DNA from: Glandiceps talaboti
Lineage: Eukaryota; Hemichordata; Enteropneusta; Spengelidae
Direction of reading: 5' to 3'
DNA length: 64,000 nucleotides
Assembly: GCF_964340395.1 (NCBI RefSeq)
Contig: NC_135570.1
Coordinates: forward strand, 13,556,322-13,620,321
A program made the translations under genes and the position numbers. Shown one piece after another: positions 37,580 through 56,634 of the stretch (positions are counted from its first letter, which is position 1; each line of letters opens with the position of its first letter). The notes beneath the pieces are model-generated. The model saw nothing but the letters and a program-made list of their open reading frames with translations. It was not told the origin of the DNA and searched no databases.

Positions 37580-38450
37580 AGCTATGGAAATATTTCTTTT
37601 CTTTTAAATTTCTGGGACACATTTGACTTCTCTAAAAGTGATTTATTGATAAAAGCAATATCACATATTTACCATGTCTAGTATGCCGATGACAGATATA
37701 TTATTGTAATTGATATATTTTCTAAACTCCTTCGCGAGAATACAATTCTTTCTTTCACCAGGTTCATTTTATATATATAACATTTATTATAGCACTGTAG
37801 ATAGCGACCAGGTAAACGTTTATAAGGCACTGTTATCTATTAGTAGGTGTAGTAATGTAATGCCTTGCCCAAGAATTCAGCTTTATCAGGAAAAAAATGG
37901 ATTGGATTACAGAACAGAGCTTAATTAACAAGTCAACCGTGAAATATATTTAAACAGTAAAACCTTCATGCATTATATTGGAAAAAATCCTCGTGGCTTG
38001 AGACAAAACATTCTCCACTTTTAGAATCGATGAAAGCTGCTTACTCAACTACAGTACATTGTGCGCCTGCAATGGATAGATAGCACGAACATCGAATTCA
38101 ACGCCGATGATATTTGTTTAAAACTTTCATCGTTGGAGGCGCTCTATTTATGATGCGGATCCACTATTACCACACCACACCGCAACTCATGAACTGTCGT
38201 CGTATGATATGTGCAGCTGAACATAAGTTTAACAAATGACTCAATATATTTCTTTATTATGTAAAGCTCCAAGAGTAAGACGTATTCCTTACCGTTTCAT
38301 GTGAGAGAACTGCTCCAAAAATGAAGTGTTTCTTAATCAAACTGTTGACGTGATGACTCCAAATAATATTGACCAAAACCAGTAGATTCCATCACACCCT
38401 GTTACGGAAATCGAGTGTCTGAAGAACTCAACAAAAACAGCAACAACAGC

Positions 38451-38496
<46 letters not shown>

Positions 38497-38606
38497 TCAA
38501 CTACATCATCAACAACAACAACAACAACAAATTCCGAAATCTGAAATTCAATATTTTCGAAATATTTCCAAAAACGATATATATATAAAACAACAACAAC
38601 AACAAC

Positions 38607-38681
<75 letters not shown>

Positions 38682-39270
38682 ACTATAGTTCCTCTATGAG
38701 TTACTGGTAAATACTTCACTCAGAGAATTTCACTCAGTCGAGGGTATCACTGCACATCGAGCAATATGATACTTGAAACAAGAAGATGTATTTCGTAGCT
38801 CATCAACAGGTGTGAGGTCCAGAGATGAGATGGAAAATGAAACTCTAGCACCACAAAATGTAACATACCCTTCAATAAACCTTACACCCACTTTATGTAT
38901 CCGTATATCTCTGGACTTATTAATATTAATTTATTCTCTAGAGAAGAAATCTCATTAATTTGTTTTCATATCATCAGCTGCTATGTACCAGAACATTTTC
39001 ATTACAATAGTTCTTTTGTTTTTAGTCTTGTGTCATCTGGTCTTGGCCTGCTTATATACAAAGAGTTAATTATATTTCTGGAGATCATTTTTTCCTATCG
39101 TACGTACTTTACAATATGTTCCAAACCGAATGCTTGAAACAATAACAGGCCGTATTGTGAAAACAATACAACCTTATGTAAGTGACATTTCTGTTATTAT
39201 CAAAACAGATTATTAAGGGGCATTTGGTTTTTAGCATATGTGAGTTATCTTGATATTTAAGTTGATAACA

Positions 39271-39384
<114 letters not shown>

Positions 39385-42307
39385 TACTAAAATCTCAATA
39401 TAATCGTTCTGAGTCAGCTTCGACAATAATTTGTAGTGTGGTACAAACCTTTCGAAAATTTATGAAAATCTAGGCAATAGCAAAACATGGTGTTTATGAT
39501 CTGATAACCATAATTATACGTTGTGTATGTTAACCTTTCACGTGCAAGGAGTCTGTGACAGGAAAAAACTGTTTTTACAATGATTAAAATTATGGACACT
39601 ATACTTACTTCACATGTTGATATCAACTTGTTAATAAGGATATTTCAAGTGTCAAAATAAGTTCCAAACACAGGAAATTATTTTTAACAAATTCAGATTT
39701 AATATATTCAGTGCAGGTCAGTCAGTGGCATAATCCTATAACAACACCAACTGCAAGCGTCAGCATATGTAATTAGTAAGTGTAGTATCAAATCAATTAT
39801 ATAGATATATATATAGTGGTCTGTAGTTAATGTAGTTGTGTTAAGTTGCTCCCTTCATTTATAGACCCTAGTTCTAATTAACTCACACCTATCTAAAAAC
39901 TAAATCTACAGACAAGGAAAGGGTTGTTTTTCTCTTTCATTGTCTTGTTCTATCCACGAAACTGATCTACCAGTACCTTTCAATTTTGTTGTTGAAATAG
40001 ACAAGCATACGTATTCTAAATGACAAATAACAACACACGGCATATATTTAATGGGGGGGGGGGGTATGCGTTGTGCAGAAGTAACAGCGATGATAATAAT
40101 ATACTAGTATATACTGTCTTAGTAATGGTGTGTTTTTTTATTAGCATCTTTACTGCGTCAATGTGATATATACTTTGTATTTTTGTGAAATTTGTTGTTT
40201 TATCATTTATAATTAAATTTTGTAAACATATCTAACCCTGATATAGTATTTTGCTTATATGTAACGTTACCAAGTCAGAAAGAAGCAAGAAAGAGACAAA
40301 GCCATGAATAAGGTTAAAAACAAATATGATTTATATCAAGAAATATCAAATGCTGTTGTTATTTATATCAAAGAAATATCAAATGCTGTTGTTATTTTCG
40401 TGCCACCTGTATCAGTTACATTACGTAGTAAGTGTTTCTAAAATAAAACTGCGATGGATTTAGTGGGTATGTACATTTTTTGTCGGCCAGACGTTATCAA
40501 ACTATATAGAATCAAATGCACGAGTTAGTGTGCTTGGAGTTTTTTTTTTTTTTTTTTTTTAATAAAATGAATATTATTTCCGGGTAAACATAAGTTGGAG
40601 AAGTGAGAGTCCAATCCCATATCATGTTCTAGTTTCTTTCTTTATCAAGGTCGATTCATATTCGAATGACGTCATTCGTTGTATGAAAATTTAAACAACA
40701 ATGGTTATGAAACAAACAAAACAGTGTATTACGTCATCATCAATCAATTCGCTCTCTGTTACCTATATCGTAATTGACCTAAAATTTAGCAATTGTATTA
40801 CAAATTAAGGAATTTAGATAATTATATCATCGTAATTTTTATAAGTCAACGGTATCACTGAAACTGCCTTTCTAAATTAAATTCTTGATTAAAAGGAGAT
40901 TGGTGTAATATTTAATTCATTTTTATTACCGTGACACCATCATAAAATTTACAACGTAAAAATATCAATATTTATTGCATGACTTAACTAATCATTATTT
41001 TAACCGCTTAATTTGCAAATGTGCATTCATTAATCATTAATCATTAGTATGATTACATTGAGAGTTCTCAAGGTCATTCGGTGATCGAAATAAAAAATGT
41101 GTAAATAGACATACTCACAAAAGAAACATGCCATATACTCGTGCAGAATATAGGAACAGTGGAACCTTTTTAATTTTGATTTTTATTGAACATTTTCAAA
41201 GAAAAATATTTACAGAAACAGAAAGACAGGCACAGGACGAAGATGATATGGAACCTTGTAACTTTATTTATATAAGACTTTAATAAAAACCGTCCATTTA
41301 TTTTGTATTATCTAGGCGGTTCTGTGCGATTTTTGAAAACCTCCTTTCCAATTAATATATTAGCGGGTGCTGTAAATACTAACTTTGAAAATAACGCAAC
41401 TGGTCCCTATAAAAAGGCTGTTCAATTAACAGTAATGTTTCGAATGTTTGCCATCAAAACTTGGTTGATTATAATATCACTCGCTTTTAGACCTAACCCC
41501 AATGATGTGATCATAGAATAATCGAAATGTTCTTTTTTTATTGGAATTAGTTGTGTCTGACTCATATTGTGTAATTGTAAAACTCAGTTTTGGAAGACAC
41601 GGTTTCCAGTTCTTTAAGGTGTCATACTATGGACTGACTCCTGTTTTGATTTAATCTGTACTTACTAACCATAATTCGTTCTTTTCTGCTTTCGCACAAC
41701 TTAAAGACACAGTAGTGATGACGATCGAGTCAGTTAAACAAACAAACAAACAAACAAACAAACAAGGATACTGAAACCGACCCTGTATGTTATGAAGGTA
41801 GGATGCGTGACAAGAAGTACTTGTTGAGTGTGATCGACCGAGAAAACTCAGTTCAAGTTCAAGGTTTACGCCATGTTCAAAATATGTTGTTGTGTTCTAT
41901 GTTAAGGCGGTGACTTGCATGAATGCTGATGAAATTTGATACATTTGCAATTAATTGTGTACTGGCCTTGAACTTGATACGTTGAAGCAATGCCATCTGA
42001 TGGACAGCGAAGTGAACTTGATCACAGATAGCTTTGGTCAAGATCAGTTCAATGTATGAAAGTTTTATGAATCGATTTATACGGTTAATGAAATATTTGT
42101 GTGTACAAATTGTGGGTTTTTACTACATAATTGCTTTAAATATTAATGATAGTAAATGTATTGACACAACAGGACTCATCACGCCTGATTGATTACAAGG
42201 CTTTTGTTATTAACTTGTGCAGGACCAACCAGTTTCCCGCCAAAATCGTGCCATTATTTTTTCGATTTTATGTATATTTTGGTACAACAAAATTATTATT
42301 CTAATTA

Positions 42308-42675
42308 GGCCTAATAAAAAAATTGTGTGGTTCCGATTACGCTCAATTTTAGAATAATTGGTGTAAGTAGATTTTTTCTTTTATTTTATTATATATTTTT
42401 TCATGTGTTAGAGTCTAGTTCAGGTTTTCCATTGCTTTCCAAATGGAGTTATTTATTTCTTCCTATCAGATGTACAGCCATTACAGATTGGAAGAACAGT
42501 TTTATATTGTCTTTAAGTTGATGTCAGTTTAAGCATCCACTATTTCTCGTGAGACTTCACACAATTTTTGCGATTTTATTATTTTTTTTCTTGAATACGT
42601 TGAAAAAGGTTTAGGGTCGGCAGTGAAAACTAGGTGGTGTCTGGTAACCGGAACCAAACAATTATTTTTTAGGCC
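42308..42675 (+). mobile_element. Tourist-like MITE, copy 2
   Basis: 368 bp bounded by GGCCTAATAAAA and TTTTTTAGGCC, with TTA on both sides (42305-42307 and 42676-42678). Terminal inverted repeats of about 30 bp include AATTGTNTGGTTCCG. This is the best preserved copy. No open frame of note. Confidence 0.8.
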
Positions 42676-42883
42676 TTAGACTTAGCTGATCGAAATCACA
42701 TTCCTTTATCAAATGTTACCACAATGCATCATGGTAGTTGAATACTGACCACAATCTCATTAAATAAGAAAATATATGGCAAACAAGCCTATTTGGAACT
42801 CTTCTGCTATACTGTATGTGTTAGACAAATAACCATATCGCTGCTGCAAAATAGCGTAGAGTTTAGTTGTTCGACAGACAGAT

Positions 42884-42946
<63 letters not shown>

Positions 42947-45567
42947 TATATACACATACACACAAATAAACACATAACTTTCGGCTAATAAACGCTTCGC
43001 CAAAAGAAAGACCGCGTAAGAGGGTTTTCATGAACAGCATGGACAAGGAGAAACCCATTGGTGTGGTCTTGTTGTCCTGTCCTTTAGTTTTAAAAAATGT
43101 TGTCTTGAACACCCTTACAATAATGAAATCAACGGTTTATTTGTATTTTACAAAGTAGATTGAACCACCAAGCAATACGGATTGCATCATTTTGATGACG
43201 CGGGTATGTAAATATGCTTGCATCATCGAAATGCTTTGTGATGTTATTTAGGTTAAGTGGTGAATTATCCTGTCCAGTAGCTGTTTAGTGGATTCTAAAA
43301 TATTTTCGTCCTTACCGGATACATCAATTATTAATATGAAATATAATAAATGAGCCTATGATAATAATATATTTATTTTTTTAATTGAGCTATGCTACTA
43401 AAGTATTGATAACGCCTTCCTCATTATAATTGGTGCAGTAATTGATCAGTTACATAAGGCTGATGACGATATGAGTTTCTGAAAACATGAAGCAACACTT
43501 TAACGTACGCGTCCATGTAATATCACGGATAAATAAGAATTGATGTAGTCAAAGCACTTATTTCTTCAACCAGTTGAAAAAGATTGCGACCACCAAGTCT
43601 TTATTGTGGAATGTTTCTTGATTCACGGGTGTATAAAACGCATTTGCTGTTTAAAACCTCGATACTCATCACCTGTATTGACATGACATTGACTTTCCTT
43701 TTAAACGTAGCGTGAAATGACAACATGTAATTAGCAAGATATTGCTATTAATTTGTATTTGGAGTATGACTCATATTTGTTGAAGAATATCATTTTTCAT
43801 GAATATCTTATTCATAAAAAGTAGTGAACTACGATAGCAATACAGTTAAATACAATGAAGATATGGTGAAATACATAGTGATACAGAGAAATATCACAGT
43901 GATACGATGAAACAGCGTAGTGATACGGTGAAATAGAATTAATGTCATCGTAGAAAAAGGATGACAAGGTGAATTAGGGTAATTTTATTACAAAAAAATG
44001 AGCACACAAAAGTCAGAACATTTTTTTTGCGCCATACGCATGCTGCCCATATACTTCTTTGTTACACTTAACATAATGTTTGAAGGAATGAGTGGAGATA
44101 GTCTTACAATTGTACCAGCAATGTTAAGAACACATGGTATGTTAGGTTATCAGAATAGATGAAATTCACATTTGACTTGTTTCATGTTTTGTTGAAGTGC
44201 TTGTATATCCGAAGGTAAACATGTATTTATACAATATCTGAGACTGTGTGTGTTGTTATATCATGTACCATTTACGTTGTATTTGTGATAAACTTGTCAA
44301 AGCCACTCTTATGTATATTTTGTGTATAAAAGGGAATATGGCCGTGATGGTATATATATGTAATGAAAGTAGATAAGTGGGGCTTATCCGAAGTCCCTGT
44401 GTATGCATTTATCAGGCTGTTTACAACTTTACATGTTGCAACTGTTGCAACGAATCGTTTGTTAGATACCCATGTGGAATTATGCTGTGAATAGCTGTGA
44501 ACAGCTTTCGCGGTCTTTACATTTCTAGGTTCATATATCAAATAATATGAAAAGACTGTGCCAACGGTCAAAGCTGTTCGCAGCTATAAAGATAGGCTGG
44601 GTCAAACCAACATCATACAATAGCATAAATCACAGTGATAAAACCTAAAAATATCAAGGCAGATAGAATAATTCATCATGCAATGGAATTAAACCACTCC
44701 TTGACAAACATAAACCATAGGTCAATGACCTGTTTGTCATCAACATATACATGCCCATTGCATCTGTCGTTTACATTATATTGTCTGTTTTTTTGAATAC
44801 GCAAAATTGGGTAGTTCGGGCAGTATTTTTAGAAGTCGAAAGCCATGTTCGATGTTCTGAGCGCTTTTCCCTTGATACAGAACCTGACGTTAGTAAAATG
44901 GTGTGAAATGAATTCACGTTACTGTACCACAAGCTTTCATTCCACGACAAATTTGACAGACAAAAAAGCATACGGTGTTCTGTGTGACACATCGTCTGAC
45001 TCGACCCTATAATTTGTAAATTATGAGTTATGGCAAAGGAACTGCGCTTGGTATGTATGTATGTATGTATGTATGTATGTATGTATGTATGTATGTATGT
45101 ATGTATGTATGTATGCATGTATGTATGTATGTATGGAAATAGACGGTTGCATTTTATGTGTTGACCTATCTTGTTGACCTCTAGAAAATTTTTGTCTTGT
45201 TTGCTCCTGCCCTGGTTTTCAATGCGCTCTTTGTTTTCGTTACACTAAGTGTCCATCAACTGTCGTGCTGTGGGCATAACAGCCATGTAGTTACCCCCTA
45301 TATGTTGGTATTTAGCGAAGTGAACAAAACTCTGTACTTCACATAATTTGCATATTTCAAACACGAATATTCGCTGGATTTAGTTTCACAAGTAACACAA
45401 GAGATGAGAGGGTGCAACGGTCAATAATAATACTGATCACGAGGTGATTGATATGCGGCTACTTGGTAAATGATATAATAGAACGGTACTATATGATCAA
45501 CCTTAAATAGATACCAGCGTATTGCAAACTTGAACGACACACACAGACACAATAAATTATATATATA

Positions 45568-45643
<76 letters not shown>

Positions 45644-45717
45644 TATATATACAGACATTTACATATACTGTTATATATATATACATAATAATATGCTCTC
45701 CAAGCTGATTGAGCACT

Positions 45718-45909
<192 letters not shown>

Positions 45910-46180
45910 CCGATAACCAAAGGCAGTGAACATAATAACATGATAAAACTCACGGGTGATAACTGGTTGATAAAAATCTATGTGGCAGAGGTAGGAAAGA
46001 AAAAAAGGGAAAACATAATATGAGACATACTTCACACATACATATAATACTGCGACGAGATTTAAATGTTGAATAATTATTATAATTGTTATTAATATTT
46101 CGATGAAACAGAGTGGTGTGATACCTTACAAATCCAGAAGCTAATAGAAAAATTGAATTTAAGTATATGTTGGTGCATGT

Positions 46181-46392
46181 TTATTAAGAAGGAAAAGGGG
46201 ACTAGCCAACCCGCCATCTTGAATAGTGCATTGTGGTAAGTGTGGTAACATTCCATTAATTATAAACATTTGTAAACAATTTGACAATTAATGAGTTAGT
46301 GATTCATGTTTATCAATGGATTGATACCGCAGTTCCCACAGTGCACTATTCAAGATGACGGGTTTGCCAACCTTACTTTTGTTTCTTAATAA
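46181..46392. repeat. Inverted-repeat element (about 56-bp arms) downstream of K2P paralog 2
   Basis: Arms 46181-46236 and 46336-46392 share TTATTAAGAA, the CATCTTGAATAGTGCA core and TGTGG, around a spacer of about 100 bp. It lies about 100 bp past the channel stop. Likely a small MITE; not the same family as the 30.3-kb foldback. Confidence 0.7.
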
Positions 46393-46492
46393 GCGCACTA
46401 AGGATTCGAATTTATGAAATTTTTTTGATAAACCTGATCTGTGATAGTTTTGAATATGAAGTGAAATGCTTGAAGTGAAATGCTGGATATGC

Positions 46493-51722
<5,230 letters not shown>

Positions 51723-52179
51723 GGTTAAGACTCTCAATTACAACTGGTACGGCGTCATACATACGATCTCTCTCTTTATGATGTCCCGGTTACATACTAA
51801 TGCGAAATATGCATAATTCCATTTTTCATGGTCAGAAATAACATATGGTAAGTATGATGTTTTTAAATAAAACAATGCTGCAGGTATTTTAAATAATATA
51901 ACGTAAGACTCTATGCATTACAATGCGGACAGAAAACAATAAATACTGGTACAGCGTGAGTGTTAACATTGGATATCCAAAAACATAAAAAGAATAACAG
52001 CGTTACTTTACGACATGCATGATGGGTAATTGCAAACTTGGGTGATGACCTTCGACTGGTAAACGTGTGTTTATGCTATAGCATTAACACCTGTCGTTGT
52101 TGAGTTTGATAGAATAGCCTATATAGTAATGCCGGGAGTATTCATGCCCACATATACACAGATACCCCCCCACACACAC

Positions 52180-52183
52180 ACAC

Positions 52184-52214
<31 letters not shown>

Positions 52215-52457
52215 TGTATGTATGTATGTATGTATGTATGTATGTATGTATGTATGTATGTATGTATGTATGTATGTATGTATGTATGTATGTATGCATG
52301 CATGCATGCATGCATGCATGCATGTATGTATGTATGTATGTATGTATGTATGTATGTATGTATGTATGTATGTGTTTATGTATGTATGTATGTATGTATG
52401 TATGTATGTATGTATGTATGTATGTATGTATGTGTGTATGTATGTATGTATGTTTAC
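52180..52457. repeat. (GTAT)n array with central (GCAT)n block
   Basis: The GCAT block at about 52295-52324 is self-complementary and sits in the middle of the GTAT array. Confidence 0.95.
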
Positions 52458-52597
52458 ATGTATGCATGCGCAACACTATACTGTTATATAACTCAACAAC
52501 TCTATATATATTATATAACTCATTTGTTATTCATACTTTTGTATGTACATATACATGATACGTGTCAGTACATGAATATGCATGTATTAATACTTAC

Positions 52598-52730
52598 CTT
52601 CTCCTCAAGACGACCCATTTCTGGTGGTAGTGCGTTGTATTTTTTCTGCATAAACAGTACCAGAGCAACGTTTGGAATATATGGTACATATAGTGCGTAC
52701 ACAAATATATATATCACAGCTCCTAAGTAA
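52598..52730 (-). other. Orphan exon-like open segment encoding a hydrophobic helix (44 codons)
   Basis: On the minus strand a good acceptor (TAACTATTCTTACATTTGATCAG, of which the last bases are ATCAG) and a good donor (AAG|GTAAGT) flank 133 bp. They are open in one frame: one base plus 44 codons, ending in phase 0. The peptide starts YLGAVIYIFVYALYVPYI, a likely membrane segment, and ends NALPPEMGRLEEK. I do not recognise the family. It cannot be a coding exon of the K2P gene downstream, because that gene has an in-frame stop just before its ATG. It could be an exon of a separate gene whose other exons are not visible, a relic, or chance. Confidence 0.35.
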
Positions 52731-54146
52731 CTGATCAAATGTAAGAATAGTTAATACAATTCATCAGACCATCCGTGTGTATATTGTTAATAGTACGTAC
52801 ATAAATGGAAATATGATATGTACATATTGATGATTTTGTCAGTATCATATTTCAACCCGTAACTACATATTATGTCACTCTAAAAATAATACCAATGAGG
52901 TAAACTGTAACTAGGGTGGTGTCGTATTGTAGTATACAATGGTGGGCCGCGTCTAGCTACCAAACCTTGAACGCCTAAGTATGCTATGCATTTGCTTGCT
53001 AATACATTGAACATGAATAAGTCAGAGGCTTGGCGTAAAGATGGTCATAGGCAAGTTTCTCCCTTCTTGCTATTTTGTTTATTATTTGACCGTTGTACAC
53101 CATGTAGCCATGTTTGGCATGATGTGAACAACAAGGCAAGTGACCACGTGACTGGCAAGAGGCTAATAACGAGTTAACCTAGATAAAATCACTGTACACT
53201 TTGTTTGCATACTAACCTGTAACAGTCCAATGGGGGGAAGTTTGAAGGTTTACTGCATACGGATAATCGTTATCCTTGAATGTATTAGCATCAACGAGCT
53301 AACCACCCATGGGCAGGCGTTAACTTTTTGAAAAAAAGTATCAATACTGCAGAGGGGATTTCTCCTCAGCAAATATGTAACCATATTACGTAAGACTCAG
53401 AGCAGAAGTAAGATCTACATAAGTTCAACTTATTCTCAATAAAACTAATAAAAATAGTCTGGATGACGTTGAAGATGATAATTGTAGTGAGACGGGGAAA
53501 ATAATATTTCATAATAGATTATTATCATCGGAGGGAACGTTGACATGGATCTTGGAAATAATCTAAATTCATCTATTTAAAAAAAATCACGTACAAGGAA
53601 ATTATTATAAAATGCAGTGAGGTATAATACAGATGAAATGATTTTTGTTGAGCGCTACACTTATTTTAGAAGGTAAGATCATCCTGTCGATCCGCCCTCA
53701 TCGGCCTTTATTGACATTGTTCTCTTTATAGGCAGATATGCATGAGTAAGGGCGCCCCGACACGGCGTATCTTGAAAGCTTAGAAACCTGGATCCGTTTA
53801 CCATATCAGTCTATATATCTGCTACGGTTGATGGTGTTTTTTCTATGGTCATTAAAATGAGTGTAAAATTCATTTGAATTATCAAAATTACTTAGCTAGT
53901 ATCAACTTAGCATCGACGTATAGTCTAGGAGTACAATTTTGGATGTTGTACAGATCTAGAGCCTTAGAGGTTTGGTAGCCAAGACTGACGCGTCGTTCGG
54001 AGTTTTGGTAAGCGAAGCATTATGCCATAATATCATTTTCATAATGCTATATCTGAATATCTGTTGACAGCTCCAATAACTAATCATTAGACGAAGAAAA
54101 TGTGTTTTTTCCGATCACATGGCCTCAGAGGTTAGGGTAGGTAGGT

Positions 54147-54490
54147 CGAGATTGATTTGATTTGATTTGATGTGATTTGATTTGATTTGATTTGATTTGG
54201 TTTGGTTTGATTTGGTTTGGTTTGGTTTGGTTTGATTTGATTTGATTTGATTTGGTTTGGTTTGATTTGGTTTGGTTTGATTTGATTTGATTTGGTTTGG
54301 TTTGGTTTGATTTGATTTGGTTTAGTTTGGTTTGGTTTGGTTTGGTTTGGTTTGGTTTGGTTTGGTTTGGTCCAACATCTAGTGCAAGATATGGGGTTGA
54401 ATTGGTTTGATTTGATTTGATTTGATTTGGTTTGGTTTGATTTGATTTCGTTTGGTTTGGTTTGGTTTGATTTGGTTTGATTTGATTTGA
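54147..54490. repeat. (TTTGA/TTTGG)n pentanucleotide array
   Basis: About 65 pentamers mixing TTTGA and TTTGG, split by a 30-bp unique segment near 54370-54400. Confidence 0.95.
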
Positions 54491-54748
54491 TCTCTTTAAT
54501 TGTTTTTATTGAAAAAATAATGCTTAGACCGAAAAGCAAACGAAATGTCGGTCAGAATACCCCTTCTGTGATACTTTGATGAAATATGTACAGGCATCAC
54601 TGGGGAAAGAAAACAGACGTGAAGAAGACAAACAATTATTATTATCTTTTTGTTTTAATTTTTTTTAAATGTTTAGGGTCGGCGGCTTATTAAACCAGGG
54701 TCGGTCGGGTTGTCAGAAACACACAATACTTTTTATTTTGCCTTAATA

Positions 54749-55114
54749 GGCCTAATAGAAAAATTGTGCGTGGTTCCGATTACGCTCAATTTTAGAATAA
54801 GTGGCGTAGGTAGATTTTTTATTTTATTTTATTGTATAAATTTTTTTTAGTTCAGGTTTTCAATTGTTTTCCAAATGGTCTCTGTGCTATATTTATTTCT
54901 TCCTATCAGATATGCAACCATTACATTTTGGAAGAATAGTTTTATACTGTCTTTTTAAGTTGATGTCAGTTTCCGCATCCACTATTTCTCGTGAGACCAC
55001 AATTTTTGCGATTTTGTTATTCTTTCTCGAATACGTAAACAAAGAGTTTAGGGTCGGCAGTGATAAGCTAGGTGGGGTCGGGTAACCGGAACCAAACAAA
55101 TATTATTTTAGGTT
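54749..55114 (+). mobile_element. Tourist-like MITE, copy 3
   Basis: About 366 bp, colinear with copy 2 over the whole length (GGTTCCGATTACGCTC near the left end, GGTAACCGGAACCAAAC near the right). The right tip is eroded (TTAGGTT), so no clean target duplication is visible. Confidence 0.75.
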
Positions 55115-55566
55115 GACGATTCAGCATGGTTTAATAGTTGGAATTAAGTATATTTGATTCTAACAATGTAACAGAATTGACCACCGTGAATCATAACGTT
55201 AAAGATTGTGCCCATTTTAAACTGACAATTTGGCTGAGATGGCCAGTCTTTGTGTGTATAAATCATCTCCTAGTGTACGTACGAATATACATGTTTTGCA
55301 ATTATTTAGTTACAAATACGGTCTATGTTGTTTAAAATTGTTTTTTAATCTTAAATTGAAAAACAAATGTTTTTTCAGTGATTAAAACTTCAAACTAAAT
55401 AGTACCCATTTTCGATATATTCAGTTCGCCCTTAAAAACGTTTGTCTACAAGATATATAGCTATTCTATGAATGTGTTACTTTAACAGCATGTTGTGAAC
55501 CAGGTATGGTCATGAGGTGCCATTGTTTGACTACATGTATGTATATGAACTTAGTGAAAAAGGTCG

Positions 55567-55781
55567 CACACTGGTCTGTGACGGCAGCCAGTGCATTACT
55601 CGTGAGTCGAAATGACAAGGGCCGTGACACACTGGTGTGTGACGGCAGCTATTGTGCTAACCGTGAGTCAAAATGACAAGATCACACACTGGTCTGTGAC
55701 GGCAGCTATTGCACTACCCGTGAGTCAAAATGACAAGATCACACACTGGTCTGTGAAGGCAGCTGCCGTGCTACTCGTGAC
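55567..55781. repeat. Four-unit minisatellite (61, 57, 57 bp periods)
   Basis: Units begin at 55567, 55628, 55685 and 55742 with CACACTGG and contain TGTGACGGCAGC and GTGAGTC..AATGACAAG. Since 57 is divisible by three, a 19-residue repeat is open on the plus strand, but this looks incidental. Confidence 0.8.
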
Positions 55782-56589
55782 CTATTGGGATTCCCCAAGA
55801 AACAATGTATTGTAATCTTTTATGTGATTAATCAGTCGCGAGTTAAGGAGTCTGAAATACGAATACAAGGTAAAGTGTACAGTGTACATAATAATGAAAA
55901 ATGTGGTCTGATTTTCTGAGTTGAGTGAACGTAGCATCTTATACGTGTCGGGACAACTGTACGTTGACATACATTATCGACCCTTCGCTCTTACAATCGA
56001 ACGATGCATATAATATCGTGAAGTAGAATATCTCTCATCAACTTGAAGTTTTTTATCTTGCACTGGAACGAGTCTATCACCAAAAAAAACCAATTACATT
56101 ATATTTAACGCCAGTTTAACCTCTGACCACTGGTCTGAGGTTTAACTTGCACAGTCCAGTTTATTAAGCTTAGACATAGGTACACATATTGGCTGCCTTC
56201 TAATACTCAATGACTATAGGACTATAGATGTACATAAATGACATACCATACGTATAGTCTTAACCGGTTGGACTAATGTTCATCATTATCAATTTCAGTG
56301 CTTCTGATGTATACAGAGTTAAAAATTGTGAGCAACAGCCGCACCGAGAAGACTGCTGGGCTAATACAGTGGTTCGCTGCAGCAGAGGCCATTGAAGGGG
56401 TTAACCACAAAATATATACACACACATATGAAAATGGCATTGTCTTGATTCGTTGAAAAGGACACCCTAGTTTCAGTAAAATATCACCACAAGCTAAGGA
56501 AAGGATCAGACGGTTTTTGTTTCAGCGCAATTAGTTTCACTTTCGATTTGTTAGTCTATTTCAATCTGTCTTACAGCTCAAATTATATA

Positions 56590-56634
56590 GGCTTGGTGTT
56601 TCACTCATGGGACATTATGTTTTTGACACAGAGA
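56590..56634. repeat. Dispersed repeat fragment, copy 2
   Basis: Partner of the segment at 2362-2406; a few mismatches. The family is unknown. Confidence 0.55.

Noticed and set aside
44272-44571. 99-aa minus-strand open frame in the K2P spacer
   Set aside because: Resembled a mobile-element protein fragment at first glance, but no domain motif could be identified.
55567-55781. Regular repeats considered as a CRISPR array
   Set aside because: Units are contiguous and similar throughout, with no distinct spacers, in a eukaryotic intron-rich genome.
55612-55815. 67-aa open frame with a 19-residue repeat
   Set aside because: Explained by the 57-bp minisatellite period; no start context or homology.
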